Positions 19,501 through 26,923 of a DNA stretch of 64,000 nucleotides are shown in pieces. Source of the stretch: Draconibacterium aestuarii (GTDB lineage Bacteria > Bacteroidota > Bacteroidia > Bacteroidales > Prolixibacteraceae); contig JAPOHD010000015.1 in NCBI GenBank assembly GCA_026671195.1, positions 1 through 64,000 on the forward strand, given 5' to 3'. Every line of letters starts with the position of its first letter. Positions within the stretch are counted from its first letter, which is position 1. Made by a program: the position numbers and the translations under genes. Under the pieces are notes generated by a model. The model searched no databases and was not told where the DNA came from. It was given only the letters and a program-made list of their open reading frames with translations.

Positions 19501-20689
19501 ATTGGAGGTTATCATTAATAACCTGGTTTCAAATGCTTTTAAATACATACAGGAAAACGGGAAAATAGAAGTGTCGTTGTTCGAGGAAGAAGAGGAAGTG
19601 CTTTTAAATGTATCGGATAATGGCCCGGGCATTCCCAAAACCGAGATCAATAATATTTTCGAGCGTTTTTACCGGGTGGGGCATAGCAAAGGTTACGGAA
19701 GTTCGGGAATTGGATTGGCCCTTGTTAAACGCTATGCCGAGTTGCACAAAGGTAGCATTAGCGTGGTAAGCGAATCCAATAAACATACCGAATTTACCAT
19801 TGCGCTTAAAAAAGGAACAACTCATTTGCAGGCCGATGAAATGGTGGAAGTTGAAACGAAAGAACCGGACTTTGTGCGCAAAGAACAATTCTTTAATACT
19901 ATGATGCCGGCAAAAGGCAAGCTGTCGCCAAAATCGGAAGAATGTATACTTGTGGTTGAAGATAACCCTGAAGTGCGAAACTATTTGTTAAGCGTGTTAG
20001 AGCCATTGTACACCGTAATTGCTGCCGAAAATGGTGTGCTGGGTTTTGAACTGGCCGGTCAAAAGCTGCCAAACCTGATTCTTTCGGATGTAATGATGCC
20101 TGAAATGGACGGATTTGAATTTTGTAAAAAGATTCGTGAAACCGAAACTACAGCAACGATTCCGTTTATATTTTTAACAGCAAAAAGCGACGAACAATTC
20201 CGCTTACTGGGTACACAGCTGGGTGCCGACGATTTTCTGTCGAAACCATTCGATCCGAACCTGTTGCTTGAAAAAGTGAAAAATATCCTGAGCAGAGATA
20301 AAAAATTGCAAAAGCAATACAGCAAATCACTTCGTTTGGGGCCTTCAGAAATTGAAATTACATCGGGTGATGAAATTTTTATCGAAAAGTTGATTGCCAC
20401 CATCGAGGCCAATTTGCAAAACGATAAGTTTACATCGGATGTACTGGCAGGTGAAATGAACATGAGTAATTCGTCGTTGTATCGAAAATTAAAAGCCCTT
20501 ACCGGAAATTCTACCGCCGAGTTTATTCGCTCCATCCGCATCAAAAGAGCCGGGCAACTATTGGCAGATAGGGACCGAACCGTTACCGAAATTGCCTACC
20601 AGGTTGGTTTTAACGATGTGAAACATTTTAGAACCGTATTCCAGAAACAATTTGGCTGCACACCTTCGGAATACCGCGAAAAATTATAG
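16598..20689 (+). CDS. Hybrid two-component system regulator (HTCS) of the polysaccharide locus
   Basis: 1363 residues fusing sensor and regulator. After a signal peptide, about 14 two-component propeller repeats (GNIWLGT-type) span ~30-690, followed by a Y_Y_Y Ig-like domain (~715-785) and one TM helix (~798-820). Then come HisKA with H859 (FTNLSHEFRTPL), HATPase (NxxSNAFKY near 975, SDNGPGIP near 1006), a receiver with phospho-acceptor D1164 (SDVMMPEMDG) and an AraC-type HTH (~1277-1363). Such proteins bind an oligosaccharide in the periplasm and activate the adjacent susCD genes. It lies 1.1 kb upstream of susC on the same strand, so it most likely controls the locus at 21.8-39.9 kb. Confidence 0.95.
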   Translation: MRELIKHLLLLPLFIVASLLLSAQPNAMLQNFLTVENGLSHNEVTSIVQDRDGFIWIGTRGGLNRYDGYEFEIFNQVPGDSNSLVNPSVEKLFVDSKGNIWIGSKSGGVSKYNPVTGIFTNIVTNYKQSNSILPDNRVLCFNEDTKGRIWMGTWANGAIVYDEASNTSQQFFPGATINSIVNTMDGRLWLGTSQGLEEVHVESDSLEHHSVGSIQELWHDKKRNTLWLVQGSNSGFRKFDLENKTFSRFFMPNEVSHLESGNPPYESILLDGNDKVWLGTWGIGLFRFDPATEEFSRYPIYPENRGTINKDYDAILDIFEDRNGNIWLGTNGGGVCMLTKKLNFNSVGYHPEPGKGLLNTRIMTVIEDKEENLWLGTIGSGLVWSPDRENFYPVEYPEGISKTSFFTIKNLLEDKDGKIWAGTGSQVYEVVFENGIPKMLVARTQYDNLSFQRMIVSFLDANNMLWLGSLQRGLLLLDKKDNYKLIKRLARNNSSTGTQKSNRISYLLQDSKGRVWAGTYNGLHVYNPKDTSLVIAEDHYQIEGSFSGNIITCLDEDQQGNIWVGTPNGLNKLSENDVNKFSVSIYSEKDGLASNFVKGISHDAKGNIWLSTNIGISKLITSENNRVINFDETDGVLGRNFTEASVFRNQRSSEIFFGGAEGLTYFSPDDIIERKSVSKPVYTELSILNQQIKPGQLFDGKSILQKSITHTNEIKLSYLQDKIQVQFSALDFESTGKNQYKYRLNNLDKEWNDIGERRFIVFNDLTPGEYELLVKSSNRHNVWNEEPASLRIIIKPPFWQTWYALVFYVFVVIGIVTIIRWNAVKQVRLANSLEMEKVQHEQDQRLNEMKLRFFTNLSHEFRTPLTLILAPLKELLGKKDEFQLSGDAEHKIAIAQNNSQRLMKLVNQLLDFRKVESGNMKLFARSTNLEDFVAEVCHPFFELARINNIVFKLTVSLQTKYIWVDRDKLEVIINNLVSNAFKYIQENGKIEVSLFEEEEEVLLNVSDNGPGIPKTEINNIFERFYRVGHSKGYGSSGIGLALVKRYAELHKGSISVVSESNKHTEFTIALKKGTTHLQADEMVEVETKEPDFVRKEQFFNTMMPAKGKLSPKSEECILVVEDNPEVRNYLLSVLEPLYTVIAAENGVLGFELAGQKLPNLILSDVMMPEMDGFEFCKKIRETETTATIPFIFLTAKSDEQFRLLGTQLGADDFLSKPFDPNLLLEKVKNILSRDKKLQKQYSKSLRLGPSEIEITSGDEIFIEKLIATIEANLQNDKFTSDVLAGEMNMSNSSLYRKLKALTGNSTAEFIRSIRIKRAGQLLADRDRTVTEIAYQVGFNDVKHFRTVFQKQFGCTPSEYREKL

Positions 20690-20833
20690 GGTGTTTATAG
20701 CCAGTAATTGGTTTTCTTTAAAAGAACAGGATTGATCTCAGAAATACCTGTTTCAGCAGTCTCTGAATGAGTTTTTATATGGAGTAGATTCGAATTCTTG
20801 TTTCTATGCTATAGGTATATACAGTAACAACTT

Positions 20834-21295
20834 AGGTTGATAAGGCAACAACCATGGTTGGATTTCTATCAACCTCTGTCTATTTTATATCGACACGAGT
20901 TTATCGTGAATCAGATAAGGTTTACGGAAAAACAACTTAGGTTAATAAGGCAACAACCATGGTTGGATTTCTATCAACCTTTGTCTGTTTTATATCGACA
21001 CGAGTTTATCGTAAATCAGACAAGGTTTACGGAGAAACGACTAAGGTTGATAAGGCAACAACCATGGTTGGATTTCCATCAACCTCTATCTATTTCATAT
21101 CGACACGAGTTAATCGTGAATCAGATAAGGTTTACGGAGAAACGACTAAGGTTGATAAGGCAGCAACCATGGTTGGATTTCCATCAACCTCTGTCTATTT
21201 TATATCGACACGAGTTTATCCTAAATCAGACAAGGTTTACGGAGAAACGACTAAGGTTGATAAGGCAACAACCATGGTTGGATTTCCATCAACCT
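20834..21295. repeat. 105-bp tandem repeat array with internal dyad
   Basis: Four full 105-bp units plus a fifth partial unit begin at 20834, 20939, 21044, 21149 and 21254. Each unit has a 42-bp module with inverted ends (AGGTTGATA ... TATCAACCT, variably TRATCAACCT-like) around the perfect palindrome CAACCATGGTTG, then a 63-bp linker that is also conserved. Units differ at only a few bases each. The array starts and ends with the 42-bp hairpin module. Because 105 is a multiple of three, long artificial reading frames cross it. It lies between the HTCS gene and susC; its function is unknown. Confidence 0.95.
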
Positions 21296-21695
21296 AAATT
21301 TTTAAAGAGTAGACTTGTATCTTTATTCATATGTGTTCGCTTTTATCTGTAAAGAAATAAGTTGATGGTGCATTTGCTTAGGTTGGTAACCCTTTACCCC
21401 GGTTTTTTATAAAAGAATTTTTCGAGACAATACAACTTTAACCCGGTTTCTTCCCATTTCGAAAACACGATTTCAGAAAAAGAAAAGAAATGTTTCGGCT
21501 TTGCATTTTTCGGGGAATGGTCTATTGGTAGGGCGTCCGTGTTTCTTCTGACAGAATATTCCCCTTATTGTGAAAAATAAAGTAAGTCAGGATTGAATCA
21601 TTCTTCCCCCATCCTTTCAGAAAATATCGCTGATGTTCTATTCTATATTCTTCAATTTTGAAACCGAAACTAAGCAATAAACTAAAGCAGAATTT
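21296..21695. other. Intergenic leader region before susC
   Basis: Four hundred bases without a recognisable gene. It holds one notable structure (the GGGGAAT ... ATTCCCC stem at 21512-21564) and AT-rich sequence. A CAATTTTG at about 21653-21660 differs from the TAnnTTTG box by one base and might be part of the susC promoter, with a long 5' leader. Confidence 0.4.
21512..21564 (+). other. Stem-closed, tRNA-like leader structure
   Basis: GGGGAAT (21512-21518) and ATTCCCC (21558-21564) can pair perfectly over seven bases, extendable by one G-U pair. The enclosed GTCTATTGGTAGGGC resembles a tRNA D-arm, but there is no proper anticodon stem or T-arm, so it is not a functional tRNA. Inside is a small TTCTG-A-CAGAA hairpin. 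It is probably an RNA leader structure or a decayed tRNA fragment. Confidence 0.35.
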
Positions 21696-21806
21696 ATGAC
21701 TGAAGAAAAATCATTCATCAGGCGCATTTTTACCTTCCGTACCGTTAACCTCATTCTATATCTGCTGCTCATCGCAATAGTAATTTTTCTATTCATATTT
21801 CTTTAA
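21696..21806 (+). CDS. 36-residue single-pass membrane peptide upstream of susC
   Basis: A small frame starting ATG at 21696 and ending TAA at 21804-21806, 22 bp before the SusC start. The peptide begins MTEEKSFIRRIFTFRTVN, a charged N-terminus, and ends in a ~17-residue hydrophobic helix (LILYLLLIAIVIFLFIF) running to the C-terminus. The composition is that of a real tail-anchored membrane peptide rather than random intergenic translation, and it shares the susC strand and spacing. The function is unknown; as the only evidence is composition and position, it needs conservation data. Confidence 0.5.
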   Translation: MTEEKSFIRRIFTFRTVNLILYLLLIAIVIFLFIFL

Positions 21807-21828
21807 TTAATTAACTAAATGAAATCTT

Positions 21829-24800
21829 ATGAAACAAACTAATCAAAATCTATTTAAGAAACTGTGTTTGCTTTTTGCTGCCATTTTTATGGTATCGGCA
21901 GCCTGGGCACAGCAGAGTATTAAGGGTACTGTTCTCGATGAGGCAGGAGAACCACTGCCTGGGGTTGCCGTGGTTATTCAGGGAACAACCGAAGGAACAG
22001 TAACAAACATTGACGGGATTTATACACTGGAAGCTCCGTCCAACGCAGTTTTGCTATTTTCTTTTGTAGGTATGCAAATGGTTCGCGAAGCGGTTGACGG
22101 ACGTTCTGCAATTGATGTAAGAATGCAGGTTGATGCCATTGGTCTGGAAGAAGTTGTGGCCGTTGGTTATGGTGTTCAGAAAAAAGCAACTTTAACCGGT
22201 TCGGTGGGAAATGTAAAAGCTGAGGAAATGTTACAACGGCCGGTGGCTAACTCAACCGAACTTTTACAAGGACAGGTTGCAGGTTTATATACGCTGCAAA
22301 CAAGTGGTTTGCCAGGTGCTGATGGAACAAAATTAAACATCAGGGGATATGGTAATAATCCATTGGTACTGATTGATGGAATAGAAGGCAATTTAGGTCA
22401 GGTAGATCCGAACGATATTGAGTCGGTGAGTGTTTTAAAAGATGCAGCGGCAGCTATTTACGGTTCGCGGGCAGGTAATGGGGTTATTTTGGTAACAACA
22501 AAACGGGGGAGTAACAAACCTGCTCAAATTACCTATCATGGTAATGTTTCTTTTACGCAACCAACTTTCCTTCCCGATATTGTTGAGGCAAGAAAATGGG
22601 CGGAATTATTAAATGAATCAGGTTTAAATCCTGATGATTATAGTCCAAATCATATTCATTACGATCCCGAATCAAAAAGATTGATTAATACCATGGATGA
22701 CAGCGATTACTATGGTTACGATTGGGATGAAGAGTTATACCGCGACTGGACGCCACAGCATCAGCATAATGTTAGTGCCACAGGCGGAAGTGAGAAAGTT
22801 AAATACTTCTTATCTGCCGGTTTTATCGATCAGGCGAGTAACTTTACTTCGGGTGATTACAATTACGATCGTTATAACATTCGTTCAAACATTGATGCAC
22901 AGATTACAGATGTATTGAGTGTGTCGGTTGACTTTGCCTACCGAAAAACAAAATTGGATAAAGCTAATTTTGGAGTGGATGATATGTATAACAGCTTGTC
23001 AACTGCAAAACCGGTTTATCCCATAACTCACGAAGCTGATCCTGGTCGTGCAACGTCTTCTGGTTTCCTGCAACGTTCTCCTTATCATCAAACCTTTAAA
23101 GAGTTTTCCGGATTTCAGGACAACCGTAGTAATGCGTTACAGGGAGCTTTGGAGTTGAAGTATAAAGTTCCTTTTGTGAAAGGTTTGGTAGCTAAAGCAC
23201 GTTTGAATTACGAAGAAGGAAATACCTGGAATAAAACGGTCTCCAAACCATTCGATGTTTGGGAATACGATCCTATTGCAGCACAGGGTGGTTCAGATCC
23301 TTGGATTAAGTGGGGAACCCAGAACAAGAATAGTATGAAGGTGTACTCAAGCAAATCAACAGAGCTATTACCTCAAATCAGTTTGCAGTACGATAAAGTA
23401 CTTGGCGATCATACAATTAAAGGTGTACTTGTTGGTGAAACCTGGAGTTATAAATGGACCAGTTTGCAAGGTACAAGAAAAGATATTCTTTCATTTGAAG
23501 CCCCTTATCTGATTTATGCATCAGAAGAAGGTAAAGATAATGCCGAAAACCTTAAAACAAACGGAGATGTTGGAGTTACCGAAAGGGCACGAGCTTCGGT
23601 TATCGGTCGTGTGAATTACGATTATCGGGGTAAATATATGGTTGAAGTTGCGATGCGTGCTGATGCCTCGGGAGAATATCCCAAATCTGGTCGCTGGGGT
23701 TATTTTCCAAGTCTAAGTGCCGGGTGGCGCCTTTCAGAAGAATCGTTTATTAAAGATAATTTTACAGCCGTTAATAACCTGAAATTAAGGGCATCTTATG
23801 GTATTATGGGTAACGATGCTGTTTCTTCGTTCGATTACCTCACGGGGTATACCATTTCAACTGATTATTATGTGTTTGGAGCTTCGCCTGCACCGATTAT
23901 TGCATCGGCAGGTCTAGCAAATCCCGATATTACCTGGGAAACCATGAAAATGAGTAATGTGGGTATCGATGGAACATTTTGGGATGGATTATTTGGGTTC
24001 GAAATTGATGGATTTTACCGCTTAAGAGAGGATATTCTGGCACAACCTTCAGAGCAGGTACCTGGTACTTTTGGTGCCAGTTTGCCAAAAACCAATATTA
24101 ATAAAAGAGATAACCGGGGTATTGAAATTGCCTTAACGCACATGAATAAAATTGGCGATTTTTCATACGATATTTCACCCATGTTTGCATGGACTCGTGG
24201 AAAATATGTTGAGTTAGAAGAGGAAGTTCTGCCAACTACCGGTGATTTAGACGAAGAGACATTGGAATTCAATAAATTGTGGAATGCCCGCTACGTAAAC
24301 GAAGGACAGTGGGATGATCGATTCTGGGGGTATCAAGCCGACGGTTTTTTTATGAGTCAGGAACAGATTGACAATCATCTTATTGATCAGGATCAGGCCG
24401 GGAATCAAACGTTAAAAGTTGGTGATCTTATTTATAAGGATTTGAATGGAGATAATTTCATTGATTGGCGCGATCAGGCAATTATTGGAACAGGTCATAA
24501 CGATCCAAATAATTCGGCTTCACTGCCTAATAAAATGTTTAGCCTTGATATGGGGGCTCAGTACAAAGGATTTAGTTTGCGAATGCTTTGGCAAGGCGGA
24601 TCAGATTATATTGTTACGGTAAGTGGATCTGCGGCAGCTCCATTCTCAAACGAATCGGTACCACTTGCACAACACTACGATTACCGCGCTATTGTTGGAC
24701 AGGATGAAGCGGGTGCAGATTATATTACCAATCCCAATGATTTTAAACTTCCTCCGGTTACGCAAAACGGAAGAACTGCCAATAACAGTAAAGGATCAGA

Positions 24801-25047
24801 TTTTTGGAGTTACGATGCCGCTTATATTCGCTTGAAAAATATTAACTTATCGTATACATTACCAAAAACTTTAATTGATAAAGCAGGATTTAGCAACTGT
24901 GTCGTGTATTTCAGTGGTACGAACATACTTAATTTTAGCAATCTTGATATTTGGAAAGATTCATTTGATCCTGAAATTATTGGTGCCAATAACCGCGATT
25001 ATCCGCCGGTTAAAACCATGACCTTTGGACTTAGGTTAACTTTATAA
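21829..25047 (+). CDS. SusC/RagA-family TonB-linked outer-membrane transporter
   Basis: 1072 residues. A signal peptide (ending SAAWAQQ, ~28) is followed by a carboxypeptidase-regulatory-like domain (~30-100: GTVLDEAGEPLPGVAVVIQG, then TNIDGIYTL) and the TonB box/plug start EVVAVGYGVQKKATLTGSV. The plug has VLIDGIEGNL and DIESVSVLKDAAAAIYGSRA. A beta-barrel runs to the C-terminus, which ends in an aromatic/hydrophobic strand (MTFGLRLTL). It forms a lidded pore with SusD that imports oligosaccharides using TonB energy. SusD follows 20 bp downstream; HTCS upstream and sulfatases downstream make a sulfated glycan the probable ligand. Confidence 0.96.
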   Translation: MKQTNQNLFKKLCLLFAAIFMVSAAWAQQSIKGTVLDEAGEPLPGVAVVIQGTTEGTVTNIDGIYTLEAPSNAVLLFSFVGMQMVREAVDGRSAIDVRMQVDAIGLEEVVAVGYGVQKKATLTGSVGNVKAEEMLQRPVANSTELLQGQVAGLYTLQTSGLPGADGTKLNIRGYGNNPLVLIDGIEGNLGQVDPNDIESVSVLKDAAAAIYGSRAGNGVILVTTKRGSNKPAQITYHGNVSFTQPTFLPDIVEARKWAELLNESGLNPDDYSPNHIHYDPESKRLINTMDDSDYYGYDWDEELYRDWTPQHQHNVSATGGSEKVKYFLSAGFIDQASNFTSGDYNYDRYNIRSNIDAQITDVLSVSVDFAYRKTKLDKANFGVDDMYNSLSTAKPVYPITHEADPGRATSSGFLQRSPYHQTFKEFSGFQDNRSNALQGALELKYKVPFVKGLVAKARLNYEEGNTWNKTVSKPFDVWEYDPIAAQGGSDPWIKWGTQNKNSMKVYSSKSTELLPQISLQYDKVLGDHTIKGVLVGETWSYKWTSLQGTRKDILSFEAPYLIYASEEGKDNAENLKTNGDVGVTERARASVIGRVNYDYRGKYMVEVAMRADASGEYPKSGRWGYFPSLSAGWRLSEESFIKDNFTAVNNLKLRASYGIMGNDAVSSFDYLTGYTISTDYYVFGASPAPIIASAGLANPDITWETMKMSNVGIDGTFWDGLFGFEIDGFYRLREDILAQPSEQVPGTFGASLPKTNINKRDNRGIEIALTHMNKIGDFSYDISPMFAWTRGKYVELEEEVLPTTGDLDEETLEFNKLWNARYVNEGQWDDRFWGYQADGFFMSQEQIDNHLIDQDQAGNQTLKVGDLIYKDLNGDNFIDWRDQAIIGTGHNDPNNSASLPNKMFSLDMGAQYKGFSLRMLWQGGSDYIVTVSGSAAAPFSNESVPLAQHYDYRAIVGQDEAGADYITNPNDFKLPPVTQNGRTANNSKGSDFWSYDAAYIRLKNINLSYTLPKTLIDKAGFSNCVVYFSGTNILNFSNLDIWKDSFDPEIIGANNRDYPPVKTMTFGLRLTL

Positions 25048-25067
25048 ACTCAAAAAAGAATAAAACA

Positions 25068-26780
25068 ATGAAAAAGATAATATATATACTACCATTATTT
25101 GTTCTTCTGTTTGGTTGTAGCGATTTATTAGATATTGCACCTACCAATATTATTTCGGAAGATGCTGTGAAAAATGATCCGGTCCTGGTGGACGCCTTTT
25201 TAAATAAAATTTATAACGGAACACGATTTCAGTCAGGCGGAGAAGGAAATGCCTTATTGAATGTAATGTCGGATGAGGCGAATGTTTTTGCAGGCTGGCA
25301 AACACCGTTTGGCGCTGCCATGAAAATTATCGATGAAAATGGGGCACATTCCGCACTTGAATATTGGCCTTACGGAAACATCCGCTCGTGTAACGAAATT
25401 ATGGATATACTGGAAGAAGCCACTTTTGATCCTGTACTTGTGGAACAAAAGACTGCTGAAGCACGCTGGTTAAGAGCCTTTATGTATTTCGAATTGGTAA
25501 AACGTTACGGCGGTGTTCCTTTGATTACAGAAGCGCAAAGCATTGATCAACCGGTTGAGGAATTATATGTAGAGCGAAACTCAGAAAAAGAGATTTATGA
25601 TTTTATTGCTTCTGAAATGGATGCCTTGGTCAATCTTTTACCCGAGGGTTACGACTCTGGTAATTATGGCCGTCCTACAAAATGGGCAGCTTATGCTCTA
25701 AAAAGCCGCGCCATGTTGTATGCCGGTAGTATCGCAAAATATGGCTCAGTGCAGTTGAACAGCCTTTTGGGAATACCTGCAGGAGAAGCAAATAGTTACT
25801 ACAAAAAAGCCTACGATGCTTCGATGGCAATAATTAATGGAGGAATGCATCCTTTGTATAATCAGAATGCTGATCCGGTAAAAAACTATTCTGAATTGAT
25901 GTTAACAGATGGAAATTCGGAAGTTATTTTTGCTGAAGTGTATGATTATGGTTTGTTAAAAGCTCACGGATGGACTTTCTATTGTATGCCTGACGGATTT
26001 CAAACCGGTTGGGGATCGAACAACTGGATGTACCTGGAAGCCTGGGAAAAATACGAGTACAACGACGGTTCTTCTGCTGTTTGGGACAGAAGTTTGTTGG
26101 ATGGAAAACACAAGTTTTCACGTGATGAAATTATCATGAACAAAGACCCGCGTTTCCTTGCCTCGGCTTTCTATCCTGAAACTCCATGGGGCGATGGTAC
26201 TGTTTACGTTCATAATACAACAATTGGAACCATTCCTGCTGATTCTGACTGGCCTAAAGTTGCACCCAAAAGGAACCGTATAAAAACCGGGATCCTGATA
26301 AAAAAACGTGTAAATGAATCGCTTATAGGGCTTTATAATAACGAAGACGATTCTGACTGGATGGTTTTCCGTACGGGTGAAATGTATTTGAATGCAGCTG
26401 AAGCCAAGTTTGAAATGGGTGAGGTGGAAGAAGCCAGAACGCTGATCAATGTAATACGCAACAGAGCAGGAATGCCCGATAAAGAGACACTGACTTTAGA
26501 GGATGTTCGTAACGAACGTTTTGTTGAATTATATATCGAGGAACACCGTTACTGGGATATCCGTCGGTGGAGAATTGCCGTTGACGTATTAAACGATAAA
26601 GGATTTAAAGGTGTAACCTGGGATTATTACATCGAAGAAGATATGTACACTCTTAAGATTAAAGATGCGGATTTTGGACAAAAAAGAGTTTTTGCCGAAA
26701 GAAACTATTATTTACCAATTGGTTTAGGTCGTATTGCGGACAATCCGAATTTGGTTGAAAATCCGGGTTATACCAATTAG
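25068..26780 (+). CDS. SusD/RagB-family outer-membrane glycan-binding lipoprotein
   Basis: 570 residues with a lipoprotein signal (MKKIIYILPLFVLLFGC, lipid-attached Cys at 17). Tetratricopeptide-like helices follow, including EARWLRAFMYFELVKRYGGVPL, a SusD hallmark. The C-terminal block has RNRAGMPDK, NERFVELYIEEHRYWDIRRW and the NPGY ending, typical of RagB/SusD proteins. It serves as the surface lid of the adjacent SusC and determines glycan capture. It is followed by a hairpin that looks like a partial terminator before the enzyme genes. Confidence 0.95.
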   Translation: MKKIIYILPLFVLLFGCSDLLDIAPTNIISEDAVKNDPVLVDAFLNKIYNGTRFQSGGEGNALLNVMSDEANVFAGWQTPFGAAMKIIDENGAHSALEYWPYGNIRSCNEIMDILEEATFDPVLVEQKTAEARWLRAFMYFELVKRYGGVPLITEAQSIDQPVEELYVERNSEKEIYDFIASEMDALVNLLPEGYDSGNYGRPTKWAAYALKSRAMLYAGSIAKYGSVQLNSLLGIPAGEANSYYKKAYDASMAIINGGMHPLYNQNADPVKNYSELMLTDGNSEVIFAEVYDYGLLKAHGWTFYCMPDGFQTGWGSNNWMYLEAWEKYEYNDGSSAVWDRSLLDGKHKFSRDEIIMNKDPRFLASAFYPETPWGDGTVYVHNTTIGTIPADSDWPKVAPKRNRIKTGILIKKRVNESLIGLYNNEDDSDWMVFRTGEMYLNAAEAKFEMGEVEEARTLINVIRNRAGMPDKETLTLEDVRNERFVELYIEEHRYWDIRRWRIAVDVLNDKGFKGVTWDYYIEEDMYTLKIKDADFGQKRVFAERNYYLPIGLGRIADNPNLVENPGYTN

Positions 26781-26813
26781 ACTTTTCATAAGTTAGTTTG
26801 GTTAGACAAATCA

Positions 26814-26850
26814 AGAGGTCGTTCGCCGTTTCGCAACGGCCTCTTTTCTT
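26814..26850 (+). terminator. Hairpin between susD and the enzyme genes
   Basis: AGAGGTCGTT (26814-26823) pairs with AACGGCCTCT (26835-26844) over ten bases with one G-U pair, followed by a T-rich run. All downstream genes are on the same strand with short gaps, so it may act as a partial terminator giving more susCD than enzyme transcript. Confidence 0.7.
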
Positions 26851-26923
26851 TCACACTACTGGTTTCCGGGGATTGAACCAGAATTATTGTATCTTATTGA
26901 CTCAACCAATAAAACCTTTTAAA

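Noticed and set aside
20834-21295. CRISPR array
   Set aside because: The 63-bp spacers are as conserved as the 42-bp modules and no cas genes are present; it is a simple tandem repeat.
20837-21352. Protein of 171 residues across the tandem repeat
   Set aside because: The 105-bp period is a multiple of three, so frames stay open by arithmetic; two plus-strand frames are open at once, there is no signal, domain or start context, and the module is palindromic DNA.
21512-21564. Functional tRNA gene
   Set aside because: Only 53 bases; no anticodon stem and no T-arm.
21829-26780. Siderophore or vitamin receptor instead of SusC
   Set aside because: A SusD partner follows and the N-terminal regulatory-like domain and locus context fit glycan uptake.
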